From Pseudomonadota bacterium (GTDB lineage: Bacteria; Pseudomonadota; Gammaproteobacteria; Burkholderiales; Burkholderiaceae_E), in assembly GCA_023389175.1 (NCBI GenBank), contig JAEWEW010000334.1, forward strand, positions 1 to 28,856: a stretch of 28,856 nucleotides of DNA. The letters run 5' to 3'. Both the position numbers and the translations under genes were made by a program. The notes beneath the pieces were generated by a model. That model was given only the letters and a program-made list of their open reading frames with translations. It was not told where the DNA came from and ran no database searches. This document shows, piece by piece, positions 14,801 through 22,333 of this stretch (position 1 is the stretch's first letter; every line of letters begins with the position of its first letter).

Positions 14801-16414
14801 AAGGCCAGCGACATTGCACTGCTAAACCCGAACACAAAGATCTGCCCTGTCTTTCAGTCCGCGAAGGACTGCGTTCTCGTGTCCTGCATCTACCGAAGGA
14901 CTCCAATCGCTGTAGACGAAGGTTCGGGCACGAATAATTGGGACCTTACGATTCGTCGTGTCTTGGACATGAACAAGCAGGACGTTCTCCGGCTATGTAG
15001 CCGGACGCCCGACGATAACGCTAGCGCACTGGTGGGTGTTTATGAGGCGAAGCTATTTGATCAGATGAACCACCGAGGCTCGACGTACGACCGGGGACGG
15101 GTGCGCGCCGTAGCGCAGGCAGAGTTGGACGATCCATGTTTTGGAATTGGCTACCGCTATTGGATTCAAAGGAAAGAATTGGCCAACCGTCTCCCACAAG
15201 GTTGGCCAAAGCAATGGCTGCTGGTCTGGCAGGACGTCACAGACGTCAACACCATGGCTCGGACTGTTTCCGCTGCAGTCTTGCCACTCTCGGGTACTGA
15301 CTTCACCGTTCGGGTCGGCTTTCCCTTTCGGGCGCCTGCCGACGGCGCCCTCGTCTTCGTCAGTTCCCTCAATTCGTTCGTCTTTGACTACGTCAGTCGA
15401 CAGAAGATTGGCGGAACCCACCTTGCGGACTTCGTCTTGAAGCAGTTGCCTATGTTGCCCCCCGGAAAGCTATCAACCGCGTCGAGCTTTCAAGTACGGA
15501 GCGAGACGTTTCGGGACTGGCTACTCCCTCGGGTTCTTGAGCTCACATTCACTGCATGGGATCTCGAAGCCTTCGCCGGAGAGTATGGCTGGGACGGCCC
15601 GCCGTTCCGCTGGGACGAGGAGCGCCGCTTTCTGATCCGCTGCGAGCTGGACGCCGCCTTCTTTCACCATTACCTGCCCGCCGACGTAGACGGCCAGTGG
15701 CGCCCGGCACGGAGGGCCGACGGATGCCCGCACGACGAGACCCCGCCGGAGCTTGCCGAGCTACAGCGACACCTCCCGACGCCGCGCGACGCCGTCGCCT
15801 ACATCATGGACACCTTTCCCATTGTCCGCCGCAAGGACGAGGAGAAGTACGCCGGTGACTACCGTACCAAGCGCGTCGTCCTCGAAATCTACGACGCAAT
15901 GCAGGGTGCGATCCGCACGGGCCAGCCCTACCAGACCCGGCTTGATCCGCCACCGGGGCCACCGCGGAATGCCGACGGCAAGTTCGTCTCCTACGCGCAG
16001 ATCGCGGACGACGCACCGCCGCACATCCACCTGCGGCCCGGCGCAGCCGCAGAGGGCGGCGTCGCGCTGCAGCTGTCGGATCTGGCCGCGCGGTTTCCGA
16101 CCGAACCCTTCCTGCTCCGGTTGAGCGCCCATGGCGATGCCAAGGCGATGCGCGTGCGGCCGGTGTGTGCGGCAGAGATCCAGGCCGCGGTTCGCGTCGT
16201 GCTCGCGAGCACGAAGCTGCGCAACGCCGGCACACCGGTGCCGGCCGTAGTCGGCAAGCTGCGCGCTGAGGCGCGCACTGATGCTAGGGACGGGTCGGCC
16301 TACGTATTGGTTACCGTGCGCGGCGAGGACGGTAGCGCGCAGGCTCGCTTCTCCGAAGACGAGTGGCGCAACCTGACGACAATCGGTGTCGTCGAAGACA
16401 GCGCCGGAGGTTGA
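11897..16414 (+). CDS. N6-adenine DNA methyltransferase, DrmMI/PglX-like
   Basis: A 1505-residue predicted class I SAM-dependent adenine methyltransferase. The N-terminal ~430 residues include RLIFLFVAEDRTLEGRPLLH, a segment common in large Eco57I/PglX-type enzymes. The catalytic part has SGSYYTPDSLVQCLLD, the SAM-binding motif DPAVGSGHF (514-522), YGVDLNPMAAELCRVSLW, and catalytic motif NPPW (786-789). The rest should hold target recognition; roughly residues 715-1220 are encoded by markedly lower-GC DNA than either flank. I see no clear nuclease motif, so it is probably a modification enzyme and not a type IIG fusion. In DISARM the methylase marks host DNA as self. It sits two bases after the SNF2 gene and seven bases before the NERD-helicase gene. 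BREX PglX and type IIL methylases are alternatives; no BREX partners (pglZ, brxC) are present. Confidence 0.9.
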   Translation: MARSAQEFQTIRSEGGLLPPDMLRRVIDPRGSLKGTKPEDYGLPQGERLNEVITQSWNRLRRHWGEFRAAAGKLPKGEAGTGLTNDKWSLPLLRELGFGLLPTSASPEIAGRTYAISRFFGSVPIHLVGCGLSLDRRAAGVRGAAGGNPHGLVQEVLNRSPEHLWGIVGNGLRLRILRDNQALSRQSFLEFDLEAMFAAEAYSDFVLLWLVAHATRFAPRAGNRIETCWLEEWTKEAQEQGTRALKDLRSSVERSLQVLGEGFTSHPKNTTLREALPSGTLPLVDFHGQLLRVVYRLIFLFVAEDRTLEGRPLLHPRDDSESARVARERYAAHYGTTRLRELASKIKGSRHGDLWRQFQILVGALSGEPAFEGTRRALALPALGSFLWSPGSTASLNDAELTNHDFLEALRHLAFTRQGKVLRPVDYRNLGAEELGGVYESLLALTPQISADGARFTFAEFAGNERKTSGSYYTPDSLVQCLLDSALDPVVEEAIKGKAGAEAEQAILGLKVCDPAVGSGHFLVGAAHRLARHLARVRAQGQGESEPSPLLYQRALRDVIGRCLYGVDLNPMAAELCRVSLWLEALEPGKPLSFLDHHIRVGNSLLGTTPELIAGGLPDEAFNPIEGDDKKACTELKKRNRAERKGLGSLFVAEDAERGEALRSAAKAVDEMDDDTPERLVRKAQSFAEAQSRYDHVAAKRLADTWCAAFVIRKHFPPLSHNPRFTDTKPFGITQGQLGDLAQGHDLPAELAAEVDRLAKQYQFFHWRLAFPEVFARGGFDCVLGNPPWERVKLAEDEWFAPIRPDIATAPNATARQDLIARLAEEAPGLLAEYLAAKRRADNIAAFARSSGAFPLCGVGDINTYALFAELNWRTANPVGRVGCVLQAGIATDKTTSPFFERIVSERALVSLFSFDNRDGIFPDVKRSTRFCLITLTGSKRPFTEGVTFTFYARSLEEIADPDRRVILKASDIALLNPNTKICPVFQSAKDCVLVSCIYRRTPIAVDEGSGTNNWDLTIRRVLDMNKQDVLRLCSRTPDDNASALVGVYEAKLFDQMNHRGSTYDRGRVRAVAQAELDDPCFGIGYRYWIQRKELANRLPQGWPKQWLLVWQDVTDVNTMARTVSAAVLPLSGTDFTVRVGFPFRAPADGALVFVSSLNSFVFDYVSRQKIGGTHLADFVLKQLPMLPPGKLSTASSFQVRSETFRDWLLPRVLELTFTAWDLEAFAGEYGWDGPPFRWDEERRFLIRCELDAAFFHHYLPADVDGQWRPARRADGCPHDETPPELAELQRHLPTPRDAVAYIMDTFPIVRRKDEEKYAGDYRTKRVVLEIYDAMQGAIRTGQPYQTRLDPPPGPPRNADGKFVSYAQIADDAPPHIHLRPGAAAEGGVALQLSDLAARFPTEPFLLRLSAHGDAKAMRVRPVCAAEIQAAVRVVLASTKLRNAGTPVPAVVGKLRAEARTDARDGSAYVLVTVRGEDGSAQARFSEDEWRNLTTIGVVEDSAGG
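14041..15560. other. Low-GC segment inside the methyltransferase, putative swapped target recognition domain
   Basis: Counting single 60-base lines gives 57% GC at 14041-14100 and at 14341-14400, and 52% at 14881-14940 and at 14941-15000. The catalytic part at 13441-13500 has 78%. GC rises again after about 15590. The reading frame continues without a break. The segment begins before the NPPW motif and covers the region expected to read the target sequence. Confidence 0.65.
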
Positions 16415-16421
16415 GGCGCCG

Positions 16422-18080
16422 ATGGCCCGACTCTTCCCCGCCTCGGATCCTTCGGACATCGAAAACCCGGGCGAGCGCCTGGTGGCGCGAGCGCTGGTCG
16501 AGCAGCTACCGAACAAGGTGGAGGTGCTTCACGGCTTCAACTGGCTGAGCCGGAGCCGCCAAGGCACGTTGACGGAGGGCGAGTGCGACTTCGTGCTGCT
16601 CGACCCGGAACGCGGCCTGCTGTTCGTCGAGGTGAAGGGCGGCTCGCTGGTCTTCGATGGGCGCGAGTGGATCCGCCAAGTCGGCGCCGAGCGCCGAAGC
16701 CTCAACAAGAACCCGTTCTCGCAGGCGCAGCGTGCGATGCACGACCTCGTCGAACTCGTGAAGCGTCGCTTCCCGCGTGCTGGCGACGAGTTGCCGTGCA
16801 CCTATGGGTTTGCCGTTGCCTTTCCGGACTGCCGCGTCAGCGGCGCCCTGCCGCCCAGCATTCAGCCGGAGCTAATCCTTGACGCGGCGCGGATGACGAA
16901 CCTCGAGGACTCGGTCCGGCGTGTCTTTGCGGGCTTCAGCCGGAGTGGCCATCGCGCACTGACCGAACGGGAGATGGAGGCGGTGCGCGAGGCGCTGTAC
17001 CCCAAGTACCAGCTGCTGCCGGTCGTATGGCGCAAGGTCGAGGACCAAGAGGAGCGGCTGCACCGACTCACCGCCGAGCAGCAGCGGATCCTCGACATCC
17101 TCGCTAACCAGCCCAAGGCCGCGATCCGCGGCGTGGCAGGGTCTGGCAAGACGATCCTGGCGCTGGCGAAGGCGCAGTCACTCGCCCGTGCGGGCCTGCG
17201 CACGCTGCTCCTTTGCTACAACCGGCCGCTGAAGGACTGGATGCAGGGCGCGGTGCCGGAGTCGTTCGGCGAAGGGCTCGTCATCGACACCTATCACGGG
17301 CTGGCGGACGACATGTGCAAGGCGGCCGGCTTGCGCCTGCAGGAGATGGGCAATCCAAAGGACCAGGCGTTCTGGACGGAGACCGCGCCCGAGGCCCTAA
17401 TGCAGGCCTGTGAACGGCTGGAGCCCAAGGACAAGTTCGACGCCGTCGTCGTCGACGAGGGCCAGGACTTCCACGATCTCTGGTGGACGAGCCTCGACTC
17501 GGTGTTCAGGGATCCCGGCAACAAGGGCTGCTACTACGTCTTCTACGACGCCAAGCAGAACCTGTACGTCGAGCAGCCCTCCCTGCCCGGCGAACTCGGC
17601 CGACCCTACGAACTGCATGAGAACTGCCGGAACACGGTTCGCATCGCCGAGCACTGCGCCGCACTGGTGGGCTACGAGAACCGCTACCGCGACGGTGCGC
17701 CAGTGGGCGATGCGCCCGAGACGGTTCGCGTGCGCACGCTGGCCGATGCCTTCAAGGAAGCCGGCCGGCGCGTGCGGCTGCTGTGCATGCCCAATCAGGG
17801 CGGGCTCCAGATGTCGCAGGTCGCGGTGCTGGCGCCCGGGTTCACCGAGAAGAACTGGCCGGCGCATTTCGAGACCATTCCCCTGACGAAGAGCTTCGAC
17901 CAGTGGCGACGCAAGGAGTGCGTCCTCATCGCGTCCTGGAGCCGCTTCAAGGGTCTGGAAGCCGATGCCATCGTAATCATCGAGGTGCCGACGAAGGACG
18001 ACGCGCATCTCGATGCGAACCGATACGTCGCGCGATCGCGAGCGAAGCATTTGCTGACAATCATCGAGGTGGAGGGGTAG
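16422..18080 (+). CDS. NERD-domain nuclease fused to a UvrD-like superfamily 1 helicase
   Basis: A predicted 552-residue protein. The N-terminal NERD (nuclease-related) domain shows NPGERLVARAL, then GECDFVLL and LLFVEVKGG, giving the PD-(D/E)XK residues Asp56, Glu70 and Lys72. The helicase part has a Q-motif-like TAEQQRILDIL, Walker A GVAGSGKT (Lys243), VVDEGQDF (Asp345, Glu346), LHENCRNTVRIAEH, SWSRFKGLEADAIVI and NRYVARSRAKHLLTI. The motif set looks complete, so nuclease and ATPase could both be active. ATG at 16422 is chosen: it comes seven bases after the methyltransferase stop with GGAGG at 16406-16410. A GTG at 16386 inside the methyltransferase is an alternative. Such proteins recur in defence islands, but NERD-UvrD is not a core DISARM part. 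It may degrade unmodified DNA loaded by the upstream helicases; that role is inferred. Confidence 0.85.
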   Translation: MARLFPASDPSDIENPGERLVARALVEQLPNKVEVLHGFNWLSRSRQGTLTEGECDFVLLDPERGLLFVEVKGGSLVFDGREWIRQVGAERRSLNKNPFSQAQRAMHDLVELVKRRFPRAGDELPCTYGFAVAFPDCRVSGALPPSIQPELILDAARMTNLEDSVRRVFAGFSRSGHRALTEREMEAVREALYPKYQLLPVVWRKVEDQEERLHRLTAEQQRILDILANQPKAAIRGVAGSGKTILALAKAQSLARAGLRTLLLCYNRPLKDWMQGAVPESFGEGLVIDTYHGLADDMCKAAGLRLQEMGNPKDQAFWTETAPEALMQACERLEPKDKFDAVVVDEGQDFHDLWWTSLDSVFRDPGNKGCYYVFYDAKQNLYVEQPSLPGELGRPYELHENCRNTVRIAEHCAALVGYENRYRDGAPVGDAPETVRVRTLADAFKEAGRRVRLLCMPNQGGLQMSQVAVLAPGFTEKNWPAHFETIPLTKSFDQWRRKECVLIASWSRFKGLEADAIVIIEVPTKDDAHLDANRYVARSRAKHLLTIIEVEG

Positions 18081-18103
18081 CGCGAGCTGCGCGCCCCATC
18101 GGC

Positions 18104-19060
18104 ATGCTGCGCATCCCCTACGACACCGAGGCGTTTCCAACAGGCACCGTTGCCAACGGCCACGCCGAGTTGGCGGTGACATGGGATGACGTTCTCTGGG
18201 CGGCAGTGACTGTCGGGCGCCCGAATAGACACTACGTCTTCCGGCATGGTGCGGCGTCGATGCACGAAGCGGTGTTTCGTTGGTCGCTGGTTCGCATGGC
18301 CTTGGAGCAGACCGGGCTGCGCGCGTCACGACTGCGCCGGACGACCGCAGCCAAGACGCTCGATCCAACCGAGAAGGGCGCGGTGAACTACTTTCTTGGC
18401 ATGACGTTCTGCAAGCTGTTCGCTGCGAAGCTTCTGAACACGCCCTGGCTGCTCCATCTGGACGTGTTCCGCCCGGGCCTCAACCCGGTGCTCACGGAAC
18501 GATCCCGCCCCGACCTGGTCGGACTGGCACACGGCACGGGCCAGTGGCAAGCGTTCGAGTGCAAGGGTCGGATCAGCCCGCCGGATGCGACGACCAAGAC
18601 CAAGGCAAAGGACCAGGCGCAGCGCCTAGTGAGCGTGAACGGCACCCCGTGCACTCTGCACGTCGGCGCAATCACCTATCTACGCGCCGATGCTTTGCAC
18701 TTCTATTGGTGCGATCCGCCCCCGGGCATCGGAAAGAGCATCGAGGTTCCCATGAGAGCCGATGCGTGGATGCACTACTACGAGCCCGTGCTCGACGTGA
18801 TTCGGGTATCGGCTCCCGATGCCCTGCGGAGGGACCAAGGCACGCTCGTCAACATCGAAGGTCCCGACGTAAAGGTAGGAGTACACCCTGCAATTGCGAA
18901 GTATCTCGACAATCGGCAGTGGGATCGTGCGCAGCATGCCGCGAGTCAAGCGGCCGCGTCTATTGCCGGCGAGGGCTATCAGCCGGACGGTCTCAAGGTG
19001 GTGGCTGGCGAATCCTGGGTGAAGCGATTCGCCGAACCCGGGATTACGGAGGAGGGCTGA
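18104..19060 (+). CDS. Uncharacterised protein with a PD-(D/E)XK nuclease signature
   Basis: A 318-residue protein that I do not recognise as a named family. The middle reads RPDLVGLAHGTGQWQAFECK followed by GR, giving Asp137, Glu152 and Lys154. The PD-x(n)-ExK spacing and hydrophobic strands match the PD-(D/E)XK nuclease core, with a further strand in TLHVGAITYL. No signal peptide or membrane segment is seen. The start is uncertain: ATG at 18104 is the first good start after the preceding stop (18080), but no strong ribosome binding site lies at normal distance, so translation may be coupled to the helicase gene. It overlaps the next gene by one base (TGATG). In this place it could be the restriction effector that replaces DrmC. 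The function is inferred from motif and position only. Confidence 0.7.
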   Translation: MLRIPYDTEAFPTGTVANGHAELAVTWDDVLWAAVTVGRPNRHYVFRHGAASMHEAVFRWSLVRMALEQTGLRASRLRRTTAAKTLDPTEKGAVNYFLGMTFCKLFAAKLLNTPWLLHLDVFRPGLNPVLTERSRPDLVGLAHGTGQWQAFECKGRISPPDATTKTKAKDQAQRLVSVNGTPCTLHVGAITYLRADALHFYWCDPPPGIGKSIEVPMRADAWMHYYEPVLDVIRVSAPDALRRDQGTLVNIEGPDVKVGVHPAIAKYLDNRQWDRAQHAASQAAASIAGEGYQPDGLKVVAGESWVKRFAEPGITEEG

Positions 19061-19965
19061 TGAGCGATCACACCGACAATCGTCCGGCTCCGGACAAAGA
19101 CCTCTTCGGAGATGACGCAGCCCGGTCGCTCCTGGACCAGCTGCTCGAAGATTCGCGGCTCTACAGGACAAGCAAGGACTACAAGGATCTTCTCGACTTT
19201 GTGGTCCGATTGCGCAACTTCGCTCCCTTCAACGCGATGCTGCTTCAGGTCCAGAAACCGGGACTGAGCTACGCGGCTTCGGCGCGGGATTGGCGAGAGC
19301 GATTCGGGCGGTACCCGAAGGAAGGGGCGCGCCCGCTCCTTATTCTCTGGCCCTTCGGTCCGGTGGCGCTCGTGTACGACGTGCAGGATACGGAAGGAAG
19401 GCCCCTCCCCGAGGATGTGTCGAGTTTCGTGGCGCGTGGATCCATCGATGAATCGGCGCTGCAGGCCTTTCATCCGCTTCTCATGAGGAAGAACATTGCC
19501 CTCGGTTGGGTTGACGCGGGCGATCGCAGCGCCGGACTCATTCGTGTGGTTCGGCGTGCTACCAACGACAAGGAGGCGACTCAGTACCGCATCCACATCA
19601 ATCGCAACCACGGCGCCGCGGTCAAGTTCACGACGTTGACGCACGAACTCGGTCATCTGGTTCTCGGCCACCTCGGGCCAGACAAGAAGTTGAGCGTTGC
19701 GGCGCGGCCGGCGCTTTCGCACGCGCAGCAGGAGCTGGAGGCTGAGTCGGTGGCGTACATCGTCTGTGAGCGAAACGGTGTGCAGTCAAAGTCGCAGACC
19801 TATCTGTCCAACTTCGTCGGTGCGAACACCACGGTCAAGGATCTGGACGTCTACCAGGTAATGCGGGCGGCCGGGCAGGTCGAAACCATGCTCGGATTGG
19901 CCGCGCACGCGCAGTTCGACCGGCCTGTGGCCGGGGCGCACGGGAGGCAATCGGGCAATGGCTAA
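19060..19965 (+). CDS. ArdC-like / ImmA-IrrE family zinc metalloprotease
   Basis: A 301-residue protein with two parts. The N-terminal ~120 residues (LLDFVVRLRNFAPFNAMLLQ, then GLSYAASARDW) resemble the ssDNA-binding domain of ArdC and related proteins. The second part has the zinc protease motif HELGH (His195, Glu196, His199) and ELEAESVAYIVC, where Glu229 is a likely third zinc ligand, as in the ImmA/IrrE (M78) family. The start is the ATG in TGATG after a ggaggagg ribosome binding site. The end overlaps the DUF262 gene by eight bases. Family members either cleave repressors after DNA damage or act as antirestriction factors. Here the tight coupling to a DUF262 nuclease suggests it controls, or acts with, that protein. 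No XRE repressor partner is encoded next to it, unlike ImmR-ImmA pairs. Confidence 0.82.
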   Translation: MSDHTDNRPAPDKDLFGDDAARSLLDQLLEDSRLYRTSKDYKDLLDFVVRLRNFAPFNAMLLQVQKPGLSYAASARDWRERFGRYPKEGARPLLILWPFGPVALVYDVQDTEGRPLPEDVSSFVARGSIDESALQAFHPLLMRKNIALGWVDAGDRSAGLIRVVRRATNDKEATQYRIHINRNHGAAVKFTTLTHELGHLVLGHLGPDKKLSVAARPALSHAQQELEAESVAYIVCERNGVQSKSQTYLSNFVGANTTVKDLDVYQVMRAAGQVETMLGLAAHAQFDRPVAGAHGRQSGNG

Positions 19966-21667
19966 GGCGGAAGCGACGGTGGAAGAACTCGTCGGCATGA
20001 TCGAGCGCGGAGAGCTGCGCCTGCCCGAGATGCAGCGCCGCTATGTCTGGCGGTCGACGCGCGTGCGGGACCTGCTCGATTCCCTGTACCGCGGCTACCC
20101 GTCGGGGGCGATCCTGCTTTGGGAGACCGACGAGAAGGTCCCGCTACAGGACTTCGCGGTCGCCCAGCAGGGCAATCCGTACCAGAGCACGCGGCTGCTC
20201 CTCGACGGACAGCAGCGCCTCACATCGCTGTCGGCTGTCATCCGCGGCGATCCGGTGAGTGTCCGCGGGCGCAAGCGTCCGATCGAACTTCTGTTCAATC
20301 TTGAGCACCCCGAGGAACTGGTGGTAGTGACGGAGGTGAACGAGGACGGCGACGAAGAGGACGAGGATCAAGAGGATCTGATCGATGACGAAGCTGACTC
20401 GACAGAGGATGAGCTTCAGAAGCGGTTCGATCGCATGACCTTCGTGGTCGCCACGAAGAAGCTGGAGCAGTTGCCGCAGTGGGTCAAGGTGACCGAGGTG
20501 TTCAAGACCGATGAGGACGCACCGTTCCTCGAGCGCGCGGGCATCGAGAAGATCAGCGACCCACGCTACAAGAAGTACAGCCAACGTCTGGCGAAGCTGC
20601 GCGGCATTCGGAAGTACGTGTACCGCATGGACATCCTGGAGCGGTCGCTGTCATACGACGAGGTGACCGAGATCTTTGTGCGCGTCAACTCGCTGGGTGC
20701 GAAGCTGCGCAGCTCCGACCTGGCGCTGGCGCAGATCACCGCGAAGTGGCGCGGCGCGTTGAAGACATTTCAGTCTTTCCAGGAGGCATGCGAGAAGACC
20801 GGCTTCGATCTGGACCTGGGCATCCACCTTAAGAATCTGGTTGCCTTCGCCACGGGGCAGTCGCGCTTCCTCACCGTCGGGGGTCTTCCGGTCGACACCC
20901 TGAAGCAGGGCTGGAAGGAGTGCGTGTCGGGGATGGAGTTCGCGCTGAACTTCCTGCGCAGCAACGTCGGCATCGAAAGCCCGGCACTGCTGTCCTCGCC
21001 GTTCATCGTCGTCACGCTCGGCTACTACGGGCACAAGCGCAATTACCAGATCGCCCCCGACGAAGCGAAGGGCCTTCGGCACTGGGTGCTCGTGGCGAAC
21101 GCAAAAGGTCGGTACTCGCGCGGGTCGAGCGAGACTCTTCTCGACCAAGACCTCGCTTCGCTGCGCCAGGGCGGTGGAGCGGATGAACTGCTGGACCGTC
21201 TGCGGCTGCAGGTCGGGCGTCTCGACATTGCGCCGGAGGAACTCGAGGGCCGGAACCAGCGCAGTGCCCTGTTCAAGACGATGTTTCTTGCGTTCCGGGC
21301 GACAGGGGCGAAGGACTGGCAGTCGAATCTCGCGATCGCTCTCGGCCACCGCGGTGCGCAGCACCGTCTGCAGTTCCATCACATCTTCCCCAAGGCCGTG
21401 CTCAAGGGCAGCTATTCAGCGCGCGAGGCGGACGACATCGCAAACCTCGCCTTCATCGGGGGGAAGACCAATCGACAGATCAGCGACAAGGCGCCCAGTC
21501 AGTACTTTCCGGCGTTGATCGAGAAGGCCGGGACGGCTGCGTTTGACGCGCAGTGCATTCCGACCGACCTCGGCTTGCTCGGCGCCGAGGCGTACAAGAA
21601 GTTCCTTGCAGCACGGCGCGTGAGTGTCAGCCAGCGGCTGAATGACTTCCTTCGCGCATCGAGATGA
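19958..21667 (+). CDS. DUF262 and HNH (GmrSD-like) protein, putative type IV restriction enzyme
   Basis: A 569-residue protein. The N-terminal DUF262 part has RLPEMQRRYVW and LLLDGQQRLTSL (Asp83 to Arg87), the DGQQR signature of the ParB/Srx-like NTPase fold seen in GmrS. A strongly acidic linker (about residues 127-150, DEEDEDQEDLIDDE) follows. The C-terminal part has FHHIFPKAVL (His474, His475), Asn496 and TNRQISDKAP (Asn505), a His-Asn pattern like the DUF1524 HNH nuclease of GmrD. GmrSD cuts phage DNA carrying modified cytosines, so this gene may extend the system to phages that evade it by base modification. It overlaps the protease gene by eight bases, has a gggagg site about ten bases upstream, and is the last gene of the operon. 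Confidence 0.85.
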   Translation: MAKAEATVEELVGMIERGELRLPEMQRRYVWRSTRVRDLLDSLYRGYPSGAILLWETDEKVPLQDFAVAQQGNPYQSTRLLLDGQQRLTSLSAVIRGDPVSVRGRKRPIELLFNLEHPEELVVVTEVNEDGDEEDEDQEDLIDDEADSTEDELQKRFDRMTFVVATKKLEQLPQWVKVTEVFKTDEDAPFLERAGIEKISDPRYKKYSQRLAKLRGIRKYVYRMDILERSLSYDEVTEIFVRVNSLGAKLRSSDLALAQITAKWRGALKTFQSFQEACEKTGFDLDLGIHLKNLVAFATGQSRFLTVGGLPVDTLKQGWKECVSGMEFALNFLRSNVGIESPALLSSPFIVVTLGYYGHKRNYQIAPDEAKGLRHWVLVANAKGRYSRGSSETLLDQDLASLRQGGGADELLDRLRLQVGRLDIAPEELEGRNQRSALFKTMFLAFRATGAKDWQSNLAIALGHRGAQHRLQFHHIFPKAVLKGSYSAREADDIANLAFIGGKTNRQISDKAPSQYFPALIEKAGTAAFDAQCIPTDLGLLGAEAYKKFLAARRVSVSQRLNDFLRASR

Positions 21668-21971
21668 GAGCCCATGCGTCGTCGTAGCTTGCGTTCGGCA
21701 GCAGAGCCTCACAGCTAGCTAGCCAGCTCGGTACCGGCGGAGAGACACGTTTCACGTCCAAGCGGCAATGCAGTCTCTCGAGACGAGTGTGCACACTAGC
21801 CCACCCGCATGAGTGTCGTGCCTGCAAAGGCTTGCGGGCGCGCGGCATCATCTGCACGCGAGGCGCCTCACTTGGCTCACGTGCACGAAATACCGTGTCC
21901 AAGGAATGCTGCAAACGCGTATGAATATTGGGTTCTCGGGGTGATGAGGTGTGCAGGCCCAATAGGTTGTT

Positions 21972-22075
21972 TGTGTCCATTCGGACTGGATTCGAGACAC
22001 TGGTCACACCATACGATCAGCCCGGTAAAGGGATCCAGCCGAATGAACATCCATAAGAACGTTTGGCTGACCTTT
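21972..22075 (+). mobile_element. Remnant of the 5' end of an IS481-family insertion sequence
   Basis: From tgtgtccattcggactggat onward, the DNA resembles the left terminal region I recall for IS481 elements. It leads into ATG at 22043, which encodes MNIHKNVWLT, close to the MNIHKNARLT start of IS481 transposases. Similarity stops within a few codons; the frame ends at 22123 and no DDE domain follows. It is therefore a truncated scar. No second end was found. Confidence 0.6.
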
Positions 22076-22217
22076 GGCCGTCGAGGCAGGCGTAGATCCC
22101 GCCCTTGTAGTCGGACGCAATAGAGCTGCAGCGCAGGAATCCGGACTGGCGTCGCGGTCGAGGTCCTTGCCGTTGTCCCACAACACCATCGTCCCCATTC
22201 GCTGGCCGCACCGCTCC

Positions 22218-22247
22218 TTGACATCCCATTCCGGCCGGGTCGATACT
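22218..22247 (+). promoter_or_regulatory. Predicted sigma-70 promoter of the ABC transporter operon
   Basis: A perfect -35 box ttgaca (22218-22223) is followed after 18 bases by gatact (22242-22247), a 4 of 6 match to tataat. It lies about 85 bases before the start of the binding-protein gene. Confidence 0.45.
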
Positions 22248-22267
22248 GACTTGCAGAAAACGACAAA

Positions 22268-22313
22268 GCTTCTCGCATCATGCAAAGCTAGCGCCGAGCC
22301 CCTCCCGAGAAGC
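22268..22313. promoter_or_regulatory. Inverted repeat upstream of the binding-protein gene
   Basis: The 8-bp arms gcttctcg (22268-22275) and cgagaagc (22306-22313) are perfectly complementary and separated by 30 bases. They lie after the predicted promoter and just before the ribosome binding site (aggagg at 22322). They could be a paired operator, perhaps for the IclR regulator of this operon, or a leader hairpin. Confidence 0.35.
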
Positions 22314-22333
22314 CTCACCACAGGAGGAGAACC

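Larger units (their letters stand above)
21668..22333. other. Non-coding region between the defence operon and the ABC transporter operon
   Basis: These 666 bases hold no convincing intact gene. They have lower GC than both flanks, contain a decayed IS481-like end (21972-22075), a sigma-70-like promoter (22218-22247) and an inverted repeat (22268-22313). No terminator with a T-tract was seen after the defence operon. A minus-strand stretch around 22080-22250 has protein-like pieces in two frames but nothing I recognise. Confidence 0.6.

Noticed and set aside
3754..21667. BREX or Druantia as the identity of the operon
   Set aside because: No pglZ, brxC or brxL is present for BREX, and no druA-D or druH genes for Druantia. 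The SNF2 helicase and adenine methylase fit class 1 DISARM better, though a DruE relationship of the large helicase remains possible.
22004..22321. A minus-strand gene in the gap before the transporter operon
   Set aside because: Protein-like pieces occur in two frames, but there is no recognised family, the frame overlaps the promoter region and the IS481-like scar, and no good start signal is seen.
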